DNA of 64,000 bases, from the NCBI RefSeq assembly GCF_001426705.1, contig NZ_LMFC01000004.1:186001-250000 (forward strand), in the 5' to 3' direction. Origin of the DNA: Cellulomonas sp. Root485 (lineage in GTDB: Bacteria > Actinomycetota > Actinomycetes > Actinomycetales > Cellulomonadaceae). The first letter of the stretch is position 1. Each line of letters starts with the position of its first letter. Shown here piece after piece: positions 1 through 8,695 of the stretch. The position numbers and the translations under genes were made by a program. The notes under the pieces were generated by a model that ran no database searches, had not been told where the DNA came from, and worked only from the letters and a program-made list of their open reading frames with translations.

Positions 1-260
1 CGGCGCTGGTCGGAGGGATCACGATGGCGAGCACCCGCTACTGGATGGGCGACGGCTTCACGGCCGAGGACTACGCGGCGACGGCATCGCTGACGCCCGG
101 CACGACCGCTCAACGGCTCGTGTCCGACGTCGCCGACCTGCTCGGCACCGACGCGTGCGTCGTGCCGGCGCTCGACCTGACCGGCGTCGCGACGCCGACG
201 ACGATCGGCCTGGGCGACTCGTTCGTCGGCGGCTTCCTCGCGGCGCTGGACCGGCGATGA
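1..260 (+). CDS. ADP-dependent sugar kinase-like protein, C-terminal fragment
   Basis: The reading frame is open from the left edge, so this is only the last 85 or so codons of a longer gene. The segment TIGLGDSFVGGFLAAL near the end resembles the catalytic GLGD motif of the ADP-dependent glucokinase/phosphofructokinase branch of the ribokinase superfamily; ordinary PfkB kinases have GAGD there. That family phosphorylates glucose or fructose 6-phosphate using ADP. The ATG at 24 is internal, since the frame continues upstream without a stop. The TGA overlaps the ATG of the next gene (ATGA), so the DUF4432 protein and mannose-6-phosphate isomerase are probably co-translated with it in a sugar-phosphate operon. 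Assignment rests on one motif and context; another PfkB-type kinase is possible. Confidence 0.7.
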   Translation, partial: ALVGGITMASTRYWMGDGFTAEDYAATASLTPGTTAQRLVSDVADLLGTDACVVPALDLTGVATPTTIGLGDSFVGGFLAALDRR

Positions 261-1201
261 CGACCTGGGGCCAGCTGACCGACGACGGCCGGGTCTCGCA
301 GCCCGACGCGCTCGCGAGCGTCGAGGACCGCGGCGGGGTCATCTCCGTGCGTCTGGCCGGCGGGCTCGCGTTCGACGTCCTGCCCGGGCGCGGGCTGGAC
401 CTGGGGGCGACGTGGTGGGGGTCGACGCCCGTGGCGTGGCGGTCCCCGAACCCCGTCGACCCCGGACCCGGGCGCGACTGGGAGTCGCGGTTCCTCGGCG
501 GGCTCCTGGCCACGTGCGGCCCGGACAACATCGGTGAGCCGCGCGGCTCGTCCGGCCAGCACGGCACCCACCACCTGACGCCCGCGACCGACGTGCACTG
601 GTCGCGCGAGCGGGTGGCCGACACCTGGCAGGTGCGCGTGACGGGCACGGTCGCGCACACCTCGCTGGGCGGTCCCCGGATCCTCGTCGAGCGGTCGGTG
701 GTGGCGTCCACGGGAACGCCGGCCGTCGAGGTCAGTGACGTGGTCCGTAACGTCGGCGACCGGAGCGTCGGCGTGCCGCTGCTCTACCACGTCAACCTCG
801 GCGCGCCCTTCCTGCGACCGGGCGTACGCCTGGACGTCGATGCGGACGAGTGGGTCGCCCGGGAGCCGCTCCCGGCGGACCGCCACCCGCTGGTCACCCC
901 CGAGCCCGCGCCGGGCCTGGCCCCCGTCGTCGCCGAGCACCTCGGCGTGCGCGGTGCCCGGGCCACCCTCGTCGGCGACGAGCAGTTCCCCGACCTCGTC
1001 GTGACCTGGACCGGCGCCACCCTGCCCCGGCTGTGCACCTGGAGCTGGCCGGCGAGCAACGCGTACGTGCTCGGCGTCGAGCCCACCAACGCCCCGCTGT
1101 TCGGCCCGGAGCGGGACCTGCCGCACGCCGGCGCACCCGTGCTCGAGCCCGGCGCGACCTGGCGCACGGGCGTCCGCATCTGCGTCGAAGGACTCGCATG
1201 A
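257..1201 (+). CDS. DUF4432 family aldose-1-epimerase-like protein
   Basis: A 314-residue soluble protein without signal peptide. Segments such as GGLLATCGPDNIG and LLYHVNLGAPFL, plus the WWGSTP region, match the DUF4432 family, which has the galactose-mutarotase beta-sandwich fold and is thought to bind or epimerise a sugar; no specific reaction is established. The start is the ATG at 257 overlapping the upstream kinase stop (ATGA), and the end again overlaps the next ATG (1198-1201). This double coupling places it between a sugar kinase and mannose-6-phosphate isomerase, suggesting it prepares an aldose anomer or epimer for that pathway (inference). Confidence 0.85.
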   Translation: MTTWGQLTDDGRVSQPDALASVEDRGGVISVRLAGGLAFDVLPGRGLDLGATWWGSTPVAWRSPNPVDPGPGRDWESRFLGGLLATCGPDNIGEPRGSSGQHGTHHLTPATDVHWSRERVADTWQVRVTGTVAHTSLGGPRILVERSVVASTGTPAVEVSDVVRNVGDRSVGVPLLYHVNLGAPFLRPGVRLDVDADEWVAREPLPADRHPLVTPEPAPGLAPVVAEHLGVRGARATLVGDEQFPDLVVTWTGATLPRLCTWSWPASNAYVLGVEPTNAPLFGPERDLPHAGAPVLEPGATWRTGVRICVEGLA

Positions 1202-2175
1202 AGCCGCTGTACCTGCCTGCCAACCAGCCCGCCGACCGGTTCTACGCGGGCGGTCGCCAGATCGCCGACCTGCGCGGGAGCGGTCCGGCGGCGAGCCACG
1301 AGCCCGAGGACTGGGTCGGGTCGGCCACGTCGGTGTTCGGGCACGAGCCCGTCGGCCTGACGGTGCTGCCCGACGGCCGCCTGCTCCGCGACGCGATCGC
1401 GGCCGACCCGGTCGCGTGGCTGGGCTCGGAGCACGTCGCCGCGTACGGCTCGGACCCGGCCCTGCTGGTCAAGCTGCTCGACGCGGGCCAGCGCCTCCCC
1501 GTGCACGCGCACCCCGACGTCCCGTTCGCCGCCGAGCACCTCGGGCTCGCGCACGGCAAGACCGAGGCCTGGGTGGTGCTTGAGCCCGCGCGGGTGCACC
1601 TGGGGTTCGCGCGGGACGTCGGCGTCGAGGAGCTGGCCGGCTGGGTGCGGACGCAGGACACGGACGCGATGCTCGGCGCGATGCACGTCCTCGACCTCGC
1701 CGCCGGTGACGCGGTGCTGGTCCCCGCAGGGCTCCCGCACGCGATCGGGGAGGGCGCCCTCGTCGTCGAGCTCCAGGAGCCGACCGACCTGTCGATCCTG
1801 CTGGAGTGGTCCGGGTTCCAGATCGACGGCGCCACCGACGGGCACCTGGGGCTCGGGTTCGACGTTGCGCTCGCAGCCGTCGACCGGCGCGGGTGGTCCG
1901 CCGACGAGATCGCGCACCTGCGGGGTGCGACCGCGGCGTCGTCGGGCGACCTGCTGCCGGAGGCTGCCGCGTTCTTCCGCGTGGAGCGGTGGACCGGTCC
2001 ACGCGTGCTGGCTGCCGGGCTCGCGGTGCTCGTGGTGATCGACGGTGCGGGAGCGCTCGACGGGGCCTCGCCCTTGCGACGCGGGCACACGGTGCTGCTG
2101 CCCGCCGCTGCCGGACCGGTCACGCTCGAGGGGGACGACCTCCAGGTCGTCGTCTGCCGCCCGCCCCGTCCGTAG
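1198..2175 (+). CDS. manA: Class I mannose-6-phosphate isomerase
   Basis: A 325-residue cytoplasmic enzyme predicted to interconvert mannose 6-phosphate and fructose 6-phosphate. The zinc-binding signature of type I phosphomannose isomerases is visible: the HAHP motif around residues 103-106 and the KTEAW segment about 18 residues later, followed by a cupin region with PAGLPHAIGEG supplying a further histidine. The length matches the short bacterial form. The start overlaps the DUF4432 stop, so it is the third gene of the operon. It links mannose-containing polymers to glycolysis. The 107 bp after it hold no clear terminator before the alkaline phosphatase gene. Confidence 0.92.
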   Translation: MKPLYLPANQPADRFYAGGRQIADLRGSGPAASHEPEDWVGSATSVFGHEPVGLTVLPDGRLLRDAIAADPVAWLGSEHVAAYGSDPALLVKLLDAGQRLPVHAHPDVPFAAEHLGLAHGKTEAWVVLEPARVHLGFARDVGVEELAGWVRTQDTDAMLGAMHVLDLAAGDAVLVPAGLPHAIGEGALVVELQEPTDLSILLEWSGFQIDGATDGHLGLGFDVALAAVDRRGWSADEIAHLRGATAASSGDLLPEAAAFFRVERWTGPRVLAAGLAVLVVIDGAGALDGASPLRRGHTVLLPAAAGPVTLEGDDLQVVVCRPPRP

Positions 2176-2282
2176 GGCCTGCCCCGGGATGCGCGTTCAC
2201 CCGAACGGTCGAACCATGGACGGCACGGTCCAGAACAGGGCCGACGCCGAGAGGGACGACGAGGTCCGAGGGACGGCACACG

Positions 2283-3584
2283 ATGCTCAGCTCACGACAC
2301 GCATGGTTAGGAGCCGGCAGCGCAGCCGTGCTCGCAGCAGGACTCACCGCCAGCGGGATCGCCGGTGGCGGTGACGGCCGGGACAACGGCCACGGCGGCG
2401 GCAGGGCCGTCGCCAAGAACGTGATCTTCATGGTCGGCGACGGACTGAGCATCGCGGCGCGGGACGCCACGCGGCTGGCGACCGTCGGCAAGGACGGCCA
2501 GCTGCAGATGGACTCGCTGCGGTACGCCGGCTGGACCCACACCGACTCGCTGGACCCGGAGGAGGCCGTCACCGACTCGGCCGCCGGCGCCACGGCCTTC
2601 GCCACAGGGGTGCGCTCGTACAACGGCGCTGTCTCGGTCGACGTGGACGGCAACTCCGTGAAGACGCTCCTGGAGCACGCGAAGGACCTGCGCAAGGCGA
2701 CCGGGCTGGTCACGACGGCCCAGGTCACCGACGCGACGCCCGCCGCGTTCGGCTCCCACGTCCCCGACCGCGGCGCCCAGAGCGAGATCGCCCGCCAGTT
2801 CATCGAGGTGACCCAGCCCGACGTCATCCTCGGCGGCGGCGAGGACTGGTGGTACCCCGTGGGCGACCCGGGCGCCTACCCGGACGACCCCGCCGACCCG
2901 AGGCCCGAGGTGAGCAAGAGCACGATCGGGAACCTCGTCGAGCTGGCCGAGGGACGGGGCTACGACTACGTGAGCACCCCCGCCGAGCTCGCGGCCACGC
3001 AGTCCGACAAGGTCCTCGGTCTCTTCGCCAACGAGGAGATGTTCGAGCAGTTCCCCGAGGGCCAGGGCGACGAGTACGCCCCCGTCGTCCCGCTCACGAC
3101 GATGACCGCGAAGGCGCTCGACGTCCTCTCGCGCGACCGGCAGGGGTTCTTCCTGCTGGTCGAGGAGGAAGCCATCGACGAGTTCGCGCACGCCAACAAC
3201 GCCGGTCGCACGATCCAGGCCGGACAGGCGCTCGACGCGACCGTGGCGCTGGTGCGGGAGTACGTCGCGCAGCACCCCGACACCCTGGTGGTCATCGTCG
3301 GTGACCATGAGACGGGCGGGATGGCGATCGAGAACGTCTCGGCCACCGACGAGTCCGGCGACCCCGACAGCACCGACCCTGCCGTCCTGCAGAGCCTCGA
3401 GGACGGGCCGTTCCCGATCGCGAACAGCGACCTGGAATTCACCGTCGACTGGACGACCGGGGGGCACACCGGCGCGGCGACGCCGTTGACGGCGGAGGGC
3501 CCGAGGGCCGAGCGGCTGGCTCGCGCGCAGGACAACACCGACGTGTTCACGGTGGTGCTCGACGCGATGCGGGGCCGCCGATAG
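2283..3584 (+). CDS. Exported alkaline phosphatase
   Basis: A 433-residue PhoA-superfamily phosphomonoesterase. The N-terminus has a basic residue then a hydrophobic Ala/Gly stretch (about residues 7-28) that looks like a signal peptide, followed by a Gly/His-rich linker. Metal and nucleophile motifs are present: VGDG near residue 51, TDSAAGATA near 97-105 with Ser99 as predicted nucleophile, an EEEAIDEFAH segment, VGDHETGG, and WTTGGHTG near the end. The ATG at 2283 was chosen because it precedes the signal sequence and follows a GAGGGAC ribosome site. The gene stands alone, converging with the amidase gene 1 bp away. It probably releases phosphate outside the membrane. Confidence 0.9.
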   Translation: MLSSRHAWLGAGSAAVLAAGLTASGIAGGGDGRDNGHGGGRAVAKNVIFMVGDGLSIAARDATRLATVGKDGQLQMDSLRYAGWTHTDSLDPEEAVTDSAAGATAFATGVRSYNGAVSVDVDGNSVKTLLEHAKDLRKATGLVTTAQVTDATPAAFGSHVPDRGAQSEIARQFIEVTQPDVILGGGEDWWYPVGDPGAYPDDPADPRPEVSKSTIGNLVELAEGRGYDYVSTPAELAATQSDKVLGLFANEEMFEQFPEGQGDEYAPVVPLTTMTAKALDVLSRDRQGFFLLVEEEAIDEFAHANNAGRTIQAGQALDATVALVREYVAQHPDTLVVIVGDHETGGMAIENVSATDESGDPDSTDPAVLQSLEDGPFPIANSDLEFTVDWTTGGHTGAATPLTAEGPRAERLARAQDNTDVFTVVLDAMRGRR

Positions 3585-3585
3585 G

Positions 3586-5490
3586 TCACGGCTGGTCGTA
3601 GGACGCCCCATAGGCAGCCTTCGCCTGGGTCCTGATCGCGGCGATCCTGGCCGGGAACTGTGCACGGGTGAACCCGTTGCGGTGCGTGAAGTCGTACGTG
3701 GCCGTGAGGGTGATCGGCGCGGTGACGAACGCGGGCGTCGCCGCGTCGCTCGGGTGCCCCGTCTTCCACGGGACGCGCGCGAAGTTGCGCCTGCGCAGAT
3801 AGGCCGGGCGCAGGATGCCGCCGGTCAGGCTGGTGTCGACCCAGCGGGAGGAGATGAGCGCGAACGCCTTGCGGGTCTCGGCGTCGGACTGGCCGTCCAG
3901 CGACACCAGCAGCGCCTTGAGCTGCTTCTCGGCCTCGGCCTCGAACGGTCCGCCCACGGCGAGCGCGCGGGCGGCCACCACCGTGCCGAGGTAGTTGGAG
4001 ATGAGGTCCTCGGGCGAGAACGACGAGTTGTGGGCCCCCGGGGTCATCCCGGCGTAGGTGTCGATCTCGTGGGAGAGGGCGTCGTCGTCCGCGATGCTCC
4101 GGGCGAGGTCGATCCACTCGCCCTGCGACGCGGCGCTCGTGAGCTTCGCGGAGCCCTCGGAGGTGGGCACGGTGGTGCCGCTCGCCCCGTTGGCTGCGTG
4201 GATCGTCTGGTAGGCGAAGGCGGTCACCTCGACCACCTGCCAGAGGTGCCCGAGGTCGACGAACCCGGCCCTGCCGGTGTAGACGATGCCTGGCTGGCCG
4301 GCGCGGAAGTTCCCGAACGACGTCACACCGCGCAGGGAACCGGAGCTGAGCATGCAGCAGGGCCGGCTGACGGTGAAGGGCTGGGTCAGAGCCGGGCTCG
4401 GCGGAGCGGGCGGGGGCGCCTTCGTCAGCGGGAGCGACGACAGCGGGGGAGCGGGCGGCGCGAACTGCTCGGTCCAGGCCTCCACCGACTCGTGCCCGCC
4501 GCACCCGCACCCTTCGTCCTCGGTCAACAGCGTGGCCTCGTCGGACTCGTCCTGCTCGGCGGCGAAACCCGGGCCGTCGTGCGCGGACTGCGCCTCGTCC
4601 TCGCGGCGGGTCGGCCCGCCGACGGTGATCGTCGCCCGCGCGCGGGCCGCGATCGCACTGGTGTCGAGCCCGCCCGGGTCCCAGTGCCGGTTCCCGGGCA
4701 CGTGCTGGTGCCCGCAGACGCCGTGGAACGCCGCCCACTCGCGGGCCGTCATGCGGCAGCTCGACTCGGCGCCGTAGCACTGGCGGCTGCCGGTCGGGGC
4801 GACCACGGACAGGTCGAGGGGGACCAGCCTGGCCACGGGAGCCAGGAGCCGGTCGGCGAGCCAGTGCAGGACGTCGGGGGTGACCCGGTGCATCGAGGCC
4901 GCGAAGCCCCAGAGCTCCACCTGGACGGCGTGCATCCGGTTCGTGTGCAGGGCCCCCGGTCGGGCCAGCGCGTACGCCGACCGGTTGAGGGGCACGGTCT
5001 GCAACAGCAGGTTCGCCGACGGCATCGCCCACAGGTGAGGCGGGTTGGTGTGACGGGCGGCGAGCGCGCGGAAGCCGTGCACCGACGGCTCGCCCTCGAT
5101 CGTGTGGAACACGAACCGCCAGGGGGAGTCGACGTACTGGCCGCCGCCCGAGCGCGGGTTGGCCACCCGCTCTGCACCGGGGACCCAGAGCGCACCGCCC
5201 GGGCGGGAGGGCGCCTCGCCCGAGAGCATCGGCGCGACGACGGACTCCTGGACGGACTCCCACTCCTGGGACGTCGGCGCGTCGAACCCGTCGGCGTGGC
5301 TGCGCAGCGCCACCTCGGTCAGCGTCTCGACGTCGCGCGTGCCCGCCGCCATGGCCCGGCGGACCGCCGTCTGCTCCTCCGACTCGTGGGCCAGGGGGAG
5401 CTCGTCGTGCTCGGACGTCGGACCCGAGTAGGAGGAGAACGGGGAGAGCGACTCCGTCTCCGGGTCGTGCTCGGCCCACACCGTGCTCAT
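3586..5490 (-). CDS. Peptidoglycan amidase (Amidase_2-like) fused to DUF4056-like domain
   Basis: A 634-residue multidomain protein, last gene of the SARP-linked operon. Residues 1-45 are acidic and low-complexity. Residues about 120-285 look like an N-acetylmuramoyl-L-alanine amidase of the T7-lysozyme/PGRP type: VFHTIEGEP supplies the first zinc ligand (His129), and GHQHVPGNRHWDPGG supplies the second histidine and the Asp before PGG. A Pro-rich linker (290-370) carries an unusual GCGCGGH cluster. The C-terminal part (from about 371) with RPCCM and IVYTGRAGFVDLGH resembles DUF4056. There is no signal peptide or membrane span, so a wall-cutting enzyme must leave by another route or act at lysis. 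ATG 5490 is preceded by GGAGG; GTG 5493 is the alternative. Confidence 0.75.
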   Translation of the reverse strand: MSTVWAEHDPETESLSPFSSYSGPTSEHDELPLAHESEEQTAVRRAMAAGTRDVETLTEVALRSHADGFDAPTSQEWESVQESVVAPMLSGEAPSRPGGALWVPGAERVANPRSGGGQYVDSPWRFVFHTIEGEPSVHGFRALAARHTNPPHLWAMPSANLLLQTVPLNRSAYALARPGALHTNRMHAVQVELWGFAASMHRVTPDVLHWLADRLLAPVARLVPLDLSVVAPTGSRQCYGAESSCRMTAREWAAFHGVCGHQHVPGNRHWDPGGLDTSAIAARARATITVGGPTRREDEAQSAHDGPGFAAEQDESDEATLLTEDEGCGCGGHESVEAWTEQFAPPAPPLSSLPLTKAPPPAPPSPALTQPFTVSRPCCMLSSGSLRGVTSFGNFRAGQPGIVYTGRAGFVDLGHLWQVVEVTAFAYQTIHAANGASGTTVPTSEGSAKLTSAASQGEWIDLARSIADDDALSHEIDTYAGMTPGAHNSSFSPEDLISNYLGTVVAARALAVGGPFEAEAEKQLKALLVSLDGQSDAETRKAFALISSRWVDTSLTGGILRPAYLRRRNFARVPWKTGHPSDAATPAFVTAPITLTATYDFTHRNGFTRAQFPARIAAIRTQAKAAYGASYDQP

Positions 5491-5500
5491 CACGTCCTCC

Positions 5501-6778
5501 TCAGGGCCGGTGGCCGTTGGTGGCCAGCGCGGGGGTCGGCGAGCCCACCGGTGCGAAGCCTGCGGGTGCCGGGGCAGGGATCCGCAGCGGCTGCGAACCC
5601 GCCACCGCCCCGGTGTCCACCTGCACGTCCTTGATCCGCTCGCCCGTGGCGGACTGCCACAGGTTCACGACGTTGCGCATCTCGGCGCCCAGGGCGGTCG
5701 CGTCGTCGAACAGGACGGACGCGGCCGTCGGGTCGTCGAACGATCCGAGCTCGATCGCGCGCAGCAGGCTGGACATCGGTTCCGCCAGCTCGAACATCTC
5801 CCGCGAGCGGGCGGCGGGGGTCATGCCGACGCGCTGGGCGATCTTGGTGAGGCGCTCCGCCGGGCTGGTGGCATCCGCCTTGAGGTCCCTCACGATCGGC
5901 GTGTCCGTCTGGAGGGTGAGGTGGAACCAGCTGAGCAGCGTGACGTACGCGAACTCCTCGCGCGCCAGGAGCCCACCCTTGCGGCGGTTGTTGAACATGT
6001 CCCGCAGCGACTGGCAGAGCAGCGTGAGGTACGCAGGGTCCGTGGGGTTGGTCCCGGACGTGTTCGCGCTGTTCACCAGCCCGATCCACACCTGCCGGAG
6101 CAGCTCGGCCCACTTCTGCCGGAAGTCGGTGTTCACCCCCGCGCCGACGTCCGTCTTCCACGGCTGCTCACCGCCGGAGATCCGCGGAGACACCGCCGGG
6201 TGGGGCAGGTCCATGCCGAACATGCGCCAGTACGCGTTGCGCCGCGAGATGCGTGCCTCCGGCCGGGCCTCGCTCACGACGCCCCCGATGGAGAACAGCG
6301 GCGGGTCCCGGTAGAAGAGCTCCTCCGTCGCGCGCAGCCACCGGGTCCCGTCGATAGACAGCGGACCGAGCGTCTCGCCCACGACCAGCCGGCGGACCAC
6401 CTCGAGGAAGATCTCCGCGACGCCCGTGGCCTCGATCAGGTACGCGTAGGAGAGGTGGTGCCAGACGAGCCCGATGCCCGTCGTCGGCGGACCGAGCACC
6501 GGCGACCAGAACTCGGTGTCCGGTGGGTCGATCCCCGACGGCGCCAGGAACGCGGGCGGGATCTGTGTGGGGAGGTCGAGGGCGCCGATGATCGCGTCGT
6601 CGCCCAGGAACGGCGCCTGCGACGGGGCCGCCCCCAGTGGCAGCTCCGGGACGAGGCGCGCGCCCGACCACGCCTCCTCGAGCCAGCGGCTCAGCTGCTC
6701 CGGATGGAGGAGGAGGACCTGCTCACGCGTCCCGCCGGCGGCGGGGTCGGCGTAGAGCTTGGCGAGGCTCAGGAACAT
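5501..6778 (-). CDS. Uncharacterised helical protein of SARP-linked cluster
   Basis: I do not recognise this 425-residue protein. It reads as a mostly helical soluble protein with no signal peptide or membrane segment. Notable stretches are WHHLSYAYLIEATGV (about 105-120), FYRDPPLFSIGGVVSEARPEA and SRRNAYWRMFGMDLPHP in the middle, and LLSWFHLTLQTDTPIVRDL. From about residue 395 it ends in a Pro/Ala/Gly-rich tail. The start ATG follows a strong GAGGAGG site, part of which is the stop codon of the upstream gene. The same arrangement links it to the downstream amidase gene, so the three are translationally coupled. A structural or scaffold role is possible but not supported by a motif. Confidence 0.8.
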   Translation of the reverse strand: MFLSLAKLYADPAAGGTREQVLLLHPEQLSRWLEEAWSGARLVPELPLGAAPSQAPFLGDDAIIGALDLPTQIPPAFLAPSGIDPPDTEFWSPVLGPPTTGIGLVWHHLSYAYLIEATGVAEIFLEVVRRLVVGETLGPLSIDGTRWLRATEELFYRDPPLFSIGGVVSEARPEARISRRNAYWRMFGMDLPHPAVSPRISGGEQPWKTDVGAGVNTDFRQKWAELLRQVWIGLVNSANTSGTNPTDPAYLTLLCQSLRDMFNNRRKGGLLAREEFAYVTLLSWFHLTLQTDTPIVRDLKADATSPAERLTKIAQRVGMTPAARSREMFELAEPMSSLLRAIELGSFDDPTAASVLFDDATALGAEMRNVVNLWQSATGERIKDVQVDTGAVAGSQPLRIPAPAPAGFAPVGSPTPALATNGHRP

Positions 6779-6788
6779 GGCGTCCTCC

Positions 6789-7388
6789 TCAGCTGGCGGT
6801 GGTCGCGTCGGTCGCGGCCGACGAGGTCACGGGCGGGGTGGTGTGCGTGACGTACGCCGACGGCTCGAGCCGGGGTCCGAACGCCACGACAGGTCCGCGG
6901 CGGCTCCGCAGCACGACGATCGACCCGATCGTCTCGTCGGGCTCGAAGTCGCGGGGGCGGACCACCCCGGAGGAGCTGCGGGGGCGGTGCCCACCGAGCG
7001 TGGCGTCGACCGTCGCGCGCGCGTCGTCGTCGTCGTCGAGCTGATGGATCCGGGCCAGCTCGACCGTCCCGCGGCCGTGGAGCTCCACCCACGCAGCCGC
7101 CGGAGGGACGTCCTCCAGCAGGACGAAGTCCCGATACCTGGTCGCACGGACGGTCCGGGCGTCGAACTCCCGCCCGCTCCCGCGGCTGACCCGACCCATC
7201 AGCGTGCCGAGCGCCCGGTACCCGAATGCGACCCGCTGCCGGATGCGGTCCTCCTCCGACGTGTCGACGAGCGGGGACGCCGCGGGGGGTCGTTCCGCCA
7301 GGTCCTTGACCGCTGCGGTCAGGGCGACCAGCTGCTCCAGCAGCTTGTCGTCGGGTCGGGCGGCAGAGCTGGACGGGGTGGGGGACAT
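6789..7388 (-). CDS. Uncharacterised 199-aa protein of SARP-linked cluster
   Basis: I do not recognise this protein. The first 40 or so residues are Ser/Pro-rich with a short helix (LLEQLVALTAAVKDLAE). The middle, about residues 50-165, looks like a compact beta-rich domain (segments DFVLLEDVPPAAAWVELHG and GSIVVLRSRRGPVVAFGP) containing a run of five aspartates. The tail is Thr/Ser-rich. There is no signal peptide or membrane segment. Its TGA is embedded in the ribosome site of the downstream gene (TGAGGAGG), which is strong evidence for co-expression. It sits 26 bp downstream of the metallopeptidase-like gene. Confidence 0.75.
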   Translation of the reverse strand: MSPTPSSSAARPDDKLLEQLVALTAAVKDLAERPPAASPLVDTSEEDRIRQRVAFGYRALGTLMGRVSRGSGREFDARTVRATRYRDFVLLEDVPPAAAWVELHGRGTVELARIHQLDDDDDARATVDATLGGHRPRSSSGVVRPRDFEPDETIGSIVVLRSRRGPVVAFGPRLEPSAYVTHTTPPVTSSAATDATTAS

Positions 7389-7414
7389 CGGAGGGTCCTT
7401 GGTCTCTCAGGCGC

Positions 7415-8695
7415 TCAGGCGGCGCGGTCGGCGGTGCAGGGACGGGGTGCGGCCTCGGCGCCGAGGTCTCGGACCCAGGTGCGCAGCGCCCGCTGGTGGC
7501 CGTCGGCCGCGGTCGGGTCGAGGGCGACGCGGGACGTCAGCACCGCGAGGATCCGCAGCGGGTGGCGTCGGCGCAGGTACGACGAGGTGAGCAGCGTCCC
7601 GCCCGCCTGGGACTCGAAGGCCCGCAGCCGGGACGGTTCGACCTGCTTCGGGTCGAGAACGGCGGAGAGTGACACCCCGCGGAAGGCGCGTGCGGGGCGG
7701 CGCGTGCAGGTGTCGACGATGTCGGTCATCGCCTCCACGCTCAGGCGGGCGAGCTGCCCGACCTCCCCGCCGATCGCGGCCGCCGGGTGGCGCTGCGACC
7801 AGACCGTCGCCACGTCGTCCCAGGGACCGGCGCCGAACCAGCTGCGGCACAGCGCGACGTTGAACATGACCCGGATCCACGGCGGCGGGTGGGGGTCGCC
7901 GAGCCGCACACGGAACACGTCTGCCGTGGACCCGTCGACCACGTTCGCCAGGGCGACGACAGGCGCCCAGCCGGCCTGGCAGAACGCGTGCGTGTCCGCG
8001 GCGATCTCGCCCGACCAGGACTCCCACGCGTCGGCGAGCCCGGTCGACCGCGGCGCCAGCGTCGTGCGCAGCGCCTCCGCGAGCTCCGCGTTCCACCCGG
8101 TCAGGTGCGCCACCTGGTGCCCCGTCTCGTGCAGGAGCGCCGTCGGGAACGACACGTTGTGCCGGGTCAGCTTGATCGCCGCCGCGGGCGACGGGTGCGC
8201 CCGGTCCCACAGCTGGATCCCGGCGCGCAGGATGGACGCGCCGAGGCCCTTGTCGAGGTACACCAGCGTCGGCGGCGGGTCGATCCCCAGCGGGGTGAGC
8301 GTCGCCGCCATCGAGTCGGACGTGAGCGTGTCGTAGCCCCGCAGCAGCTCCCGGGTCGCAGGGTTGGTGCGGGTGGCGATGGCGTCCCCGTAGAAGTCGA
8401 GGATCGTCTCCGCCTGCAGGTAGCGCCGCCGCAGCCGCAGCACGCCCCGGCGGGTGGTCTCGACGTCCTGGCCGCCGGTGGCGGCCACCTCAAGGCTGCG
8501 CACCTCCTGCAGCAACGAGCCGACCAGCCCTGCGAGCCGGTCGCGGATGCCGTGCTGGAGGTACCGCTCCAGGCTCTCCCACGCCTCGGGCGCGGCCACG
8601 ACGTCCAGGTCCGCGAGCGACTCCACGGCCAGCCGCCAGTGAGTCAGCTCCGCGCTCGTGTGCCGCCGGGCAGCGCCCTCATCCACGGTGCTCAC
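7415..8695 (-). CDS. HExxH zinc metallopeptidase-like protein of SARP-linked cluster
   Basis: A 426-residue protein with a zincin signature: FPTALLHETGHQVAHL gives H189-E190-T-G-H193, and SGEIAADTHAF about 37 residues later supplies Glu230 as probable third ligand, the gluzincin arrangement. The first 130 residues are predicted helices. There is no signal peptide or transmembrane segment, unlike most secreted zinc proteases, so substrate and location are unknown. It overlaps the upstream 784-aa gene by 17 bp in another frame, indicating tight coupling. It may process a cluster partner or be an effector; both are inferences. The metal-binding motif is clear, the peptidase activity is not proven. 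Confidence 0.78.
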   Translation of the reverse strand: MSTVDEGAARRHTSAELTHWRLAVESLADLDVVAAPEAWESLERYLQHGIRDRLAGLVGSLLQEVRSLEVAATGGQDVETTRRGVLRLRRRYLQAETILDFYGDAIATRTNPATRELLRGYDTLTSDSMAATLTPLGIDPPPTLVYLDKGLGASILRAGIQLWDRAHPSPAAAIKLTRHNVSFPTALLHETGHQVAHLTGWNAELAEALRTTLAPRSTGLADAWESWSGEIAADTHAFCQAGWAPVVALANVVDGSTADVFRVRLGDPHPPPWIRVMFNVALCRSWFGAGPWDDVATVWSQRHPAAAIGGEVGQLARLSVEAMTDIVDTCTRRPARAFRGVSLSAVLDPKQVEPSRLRAFESQAGGTLLTSSYLRRRHPLRILAVLTSRVALDPTAADGHQRALRTWVRDLGAEAAPRPCTADRAA

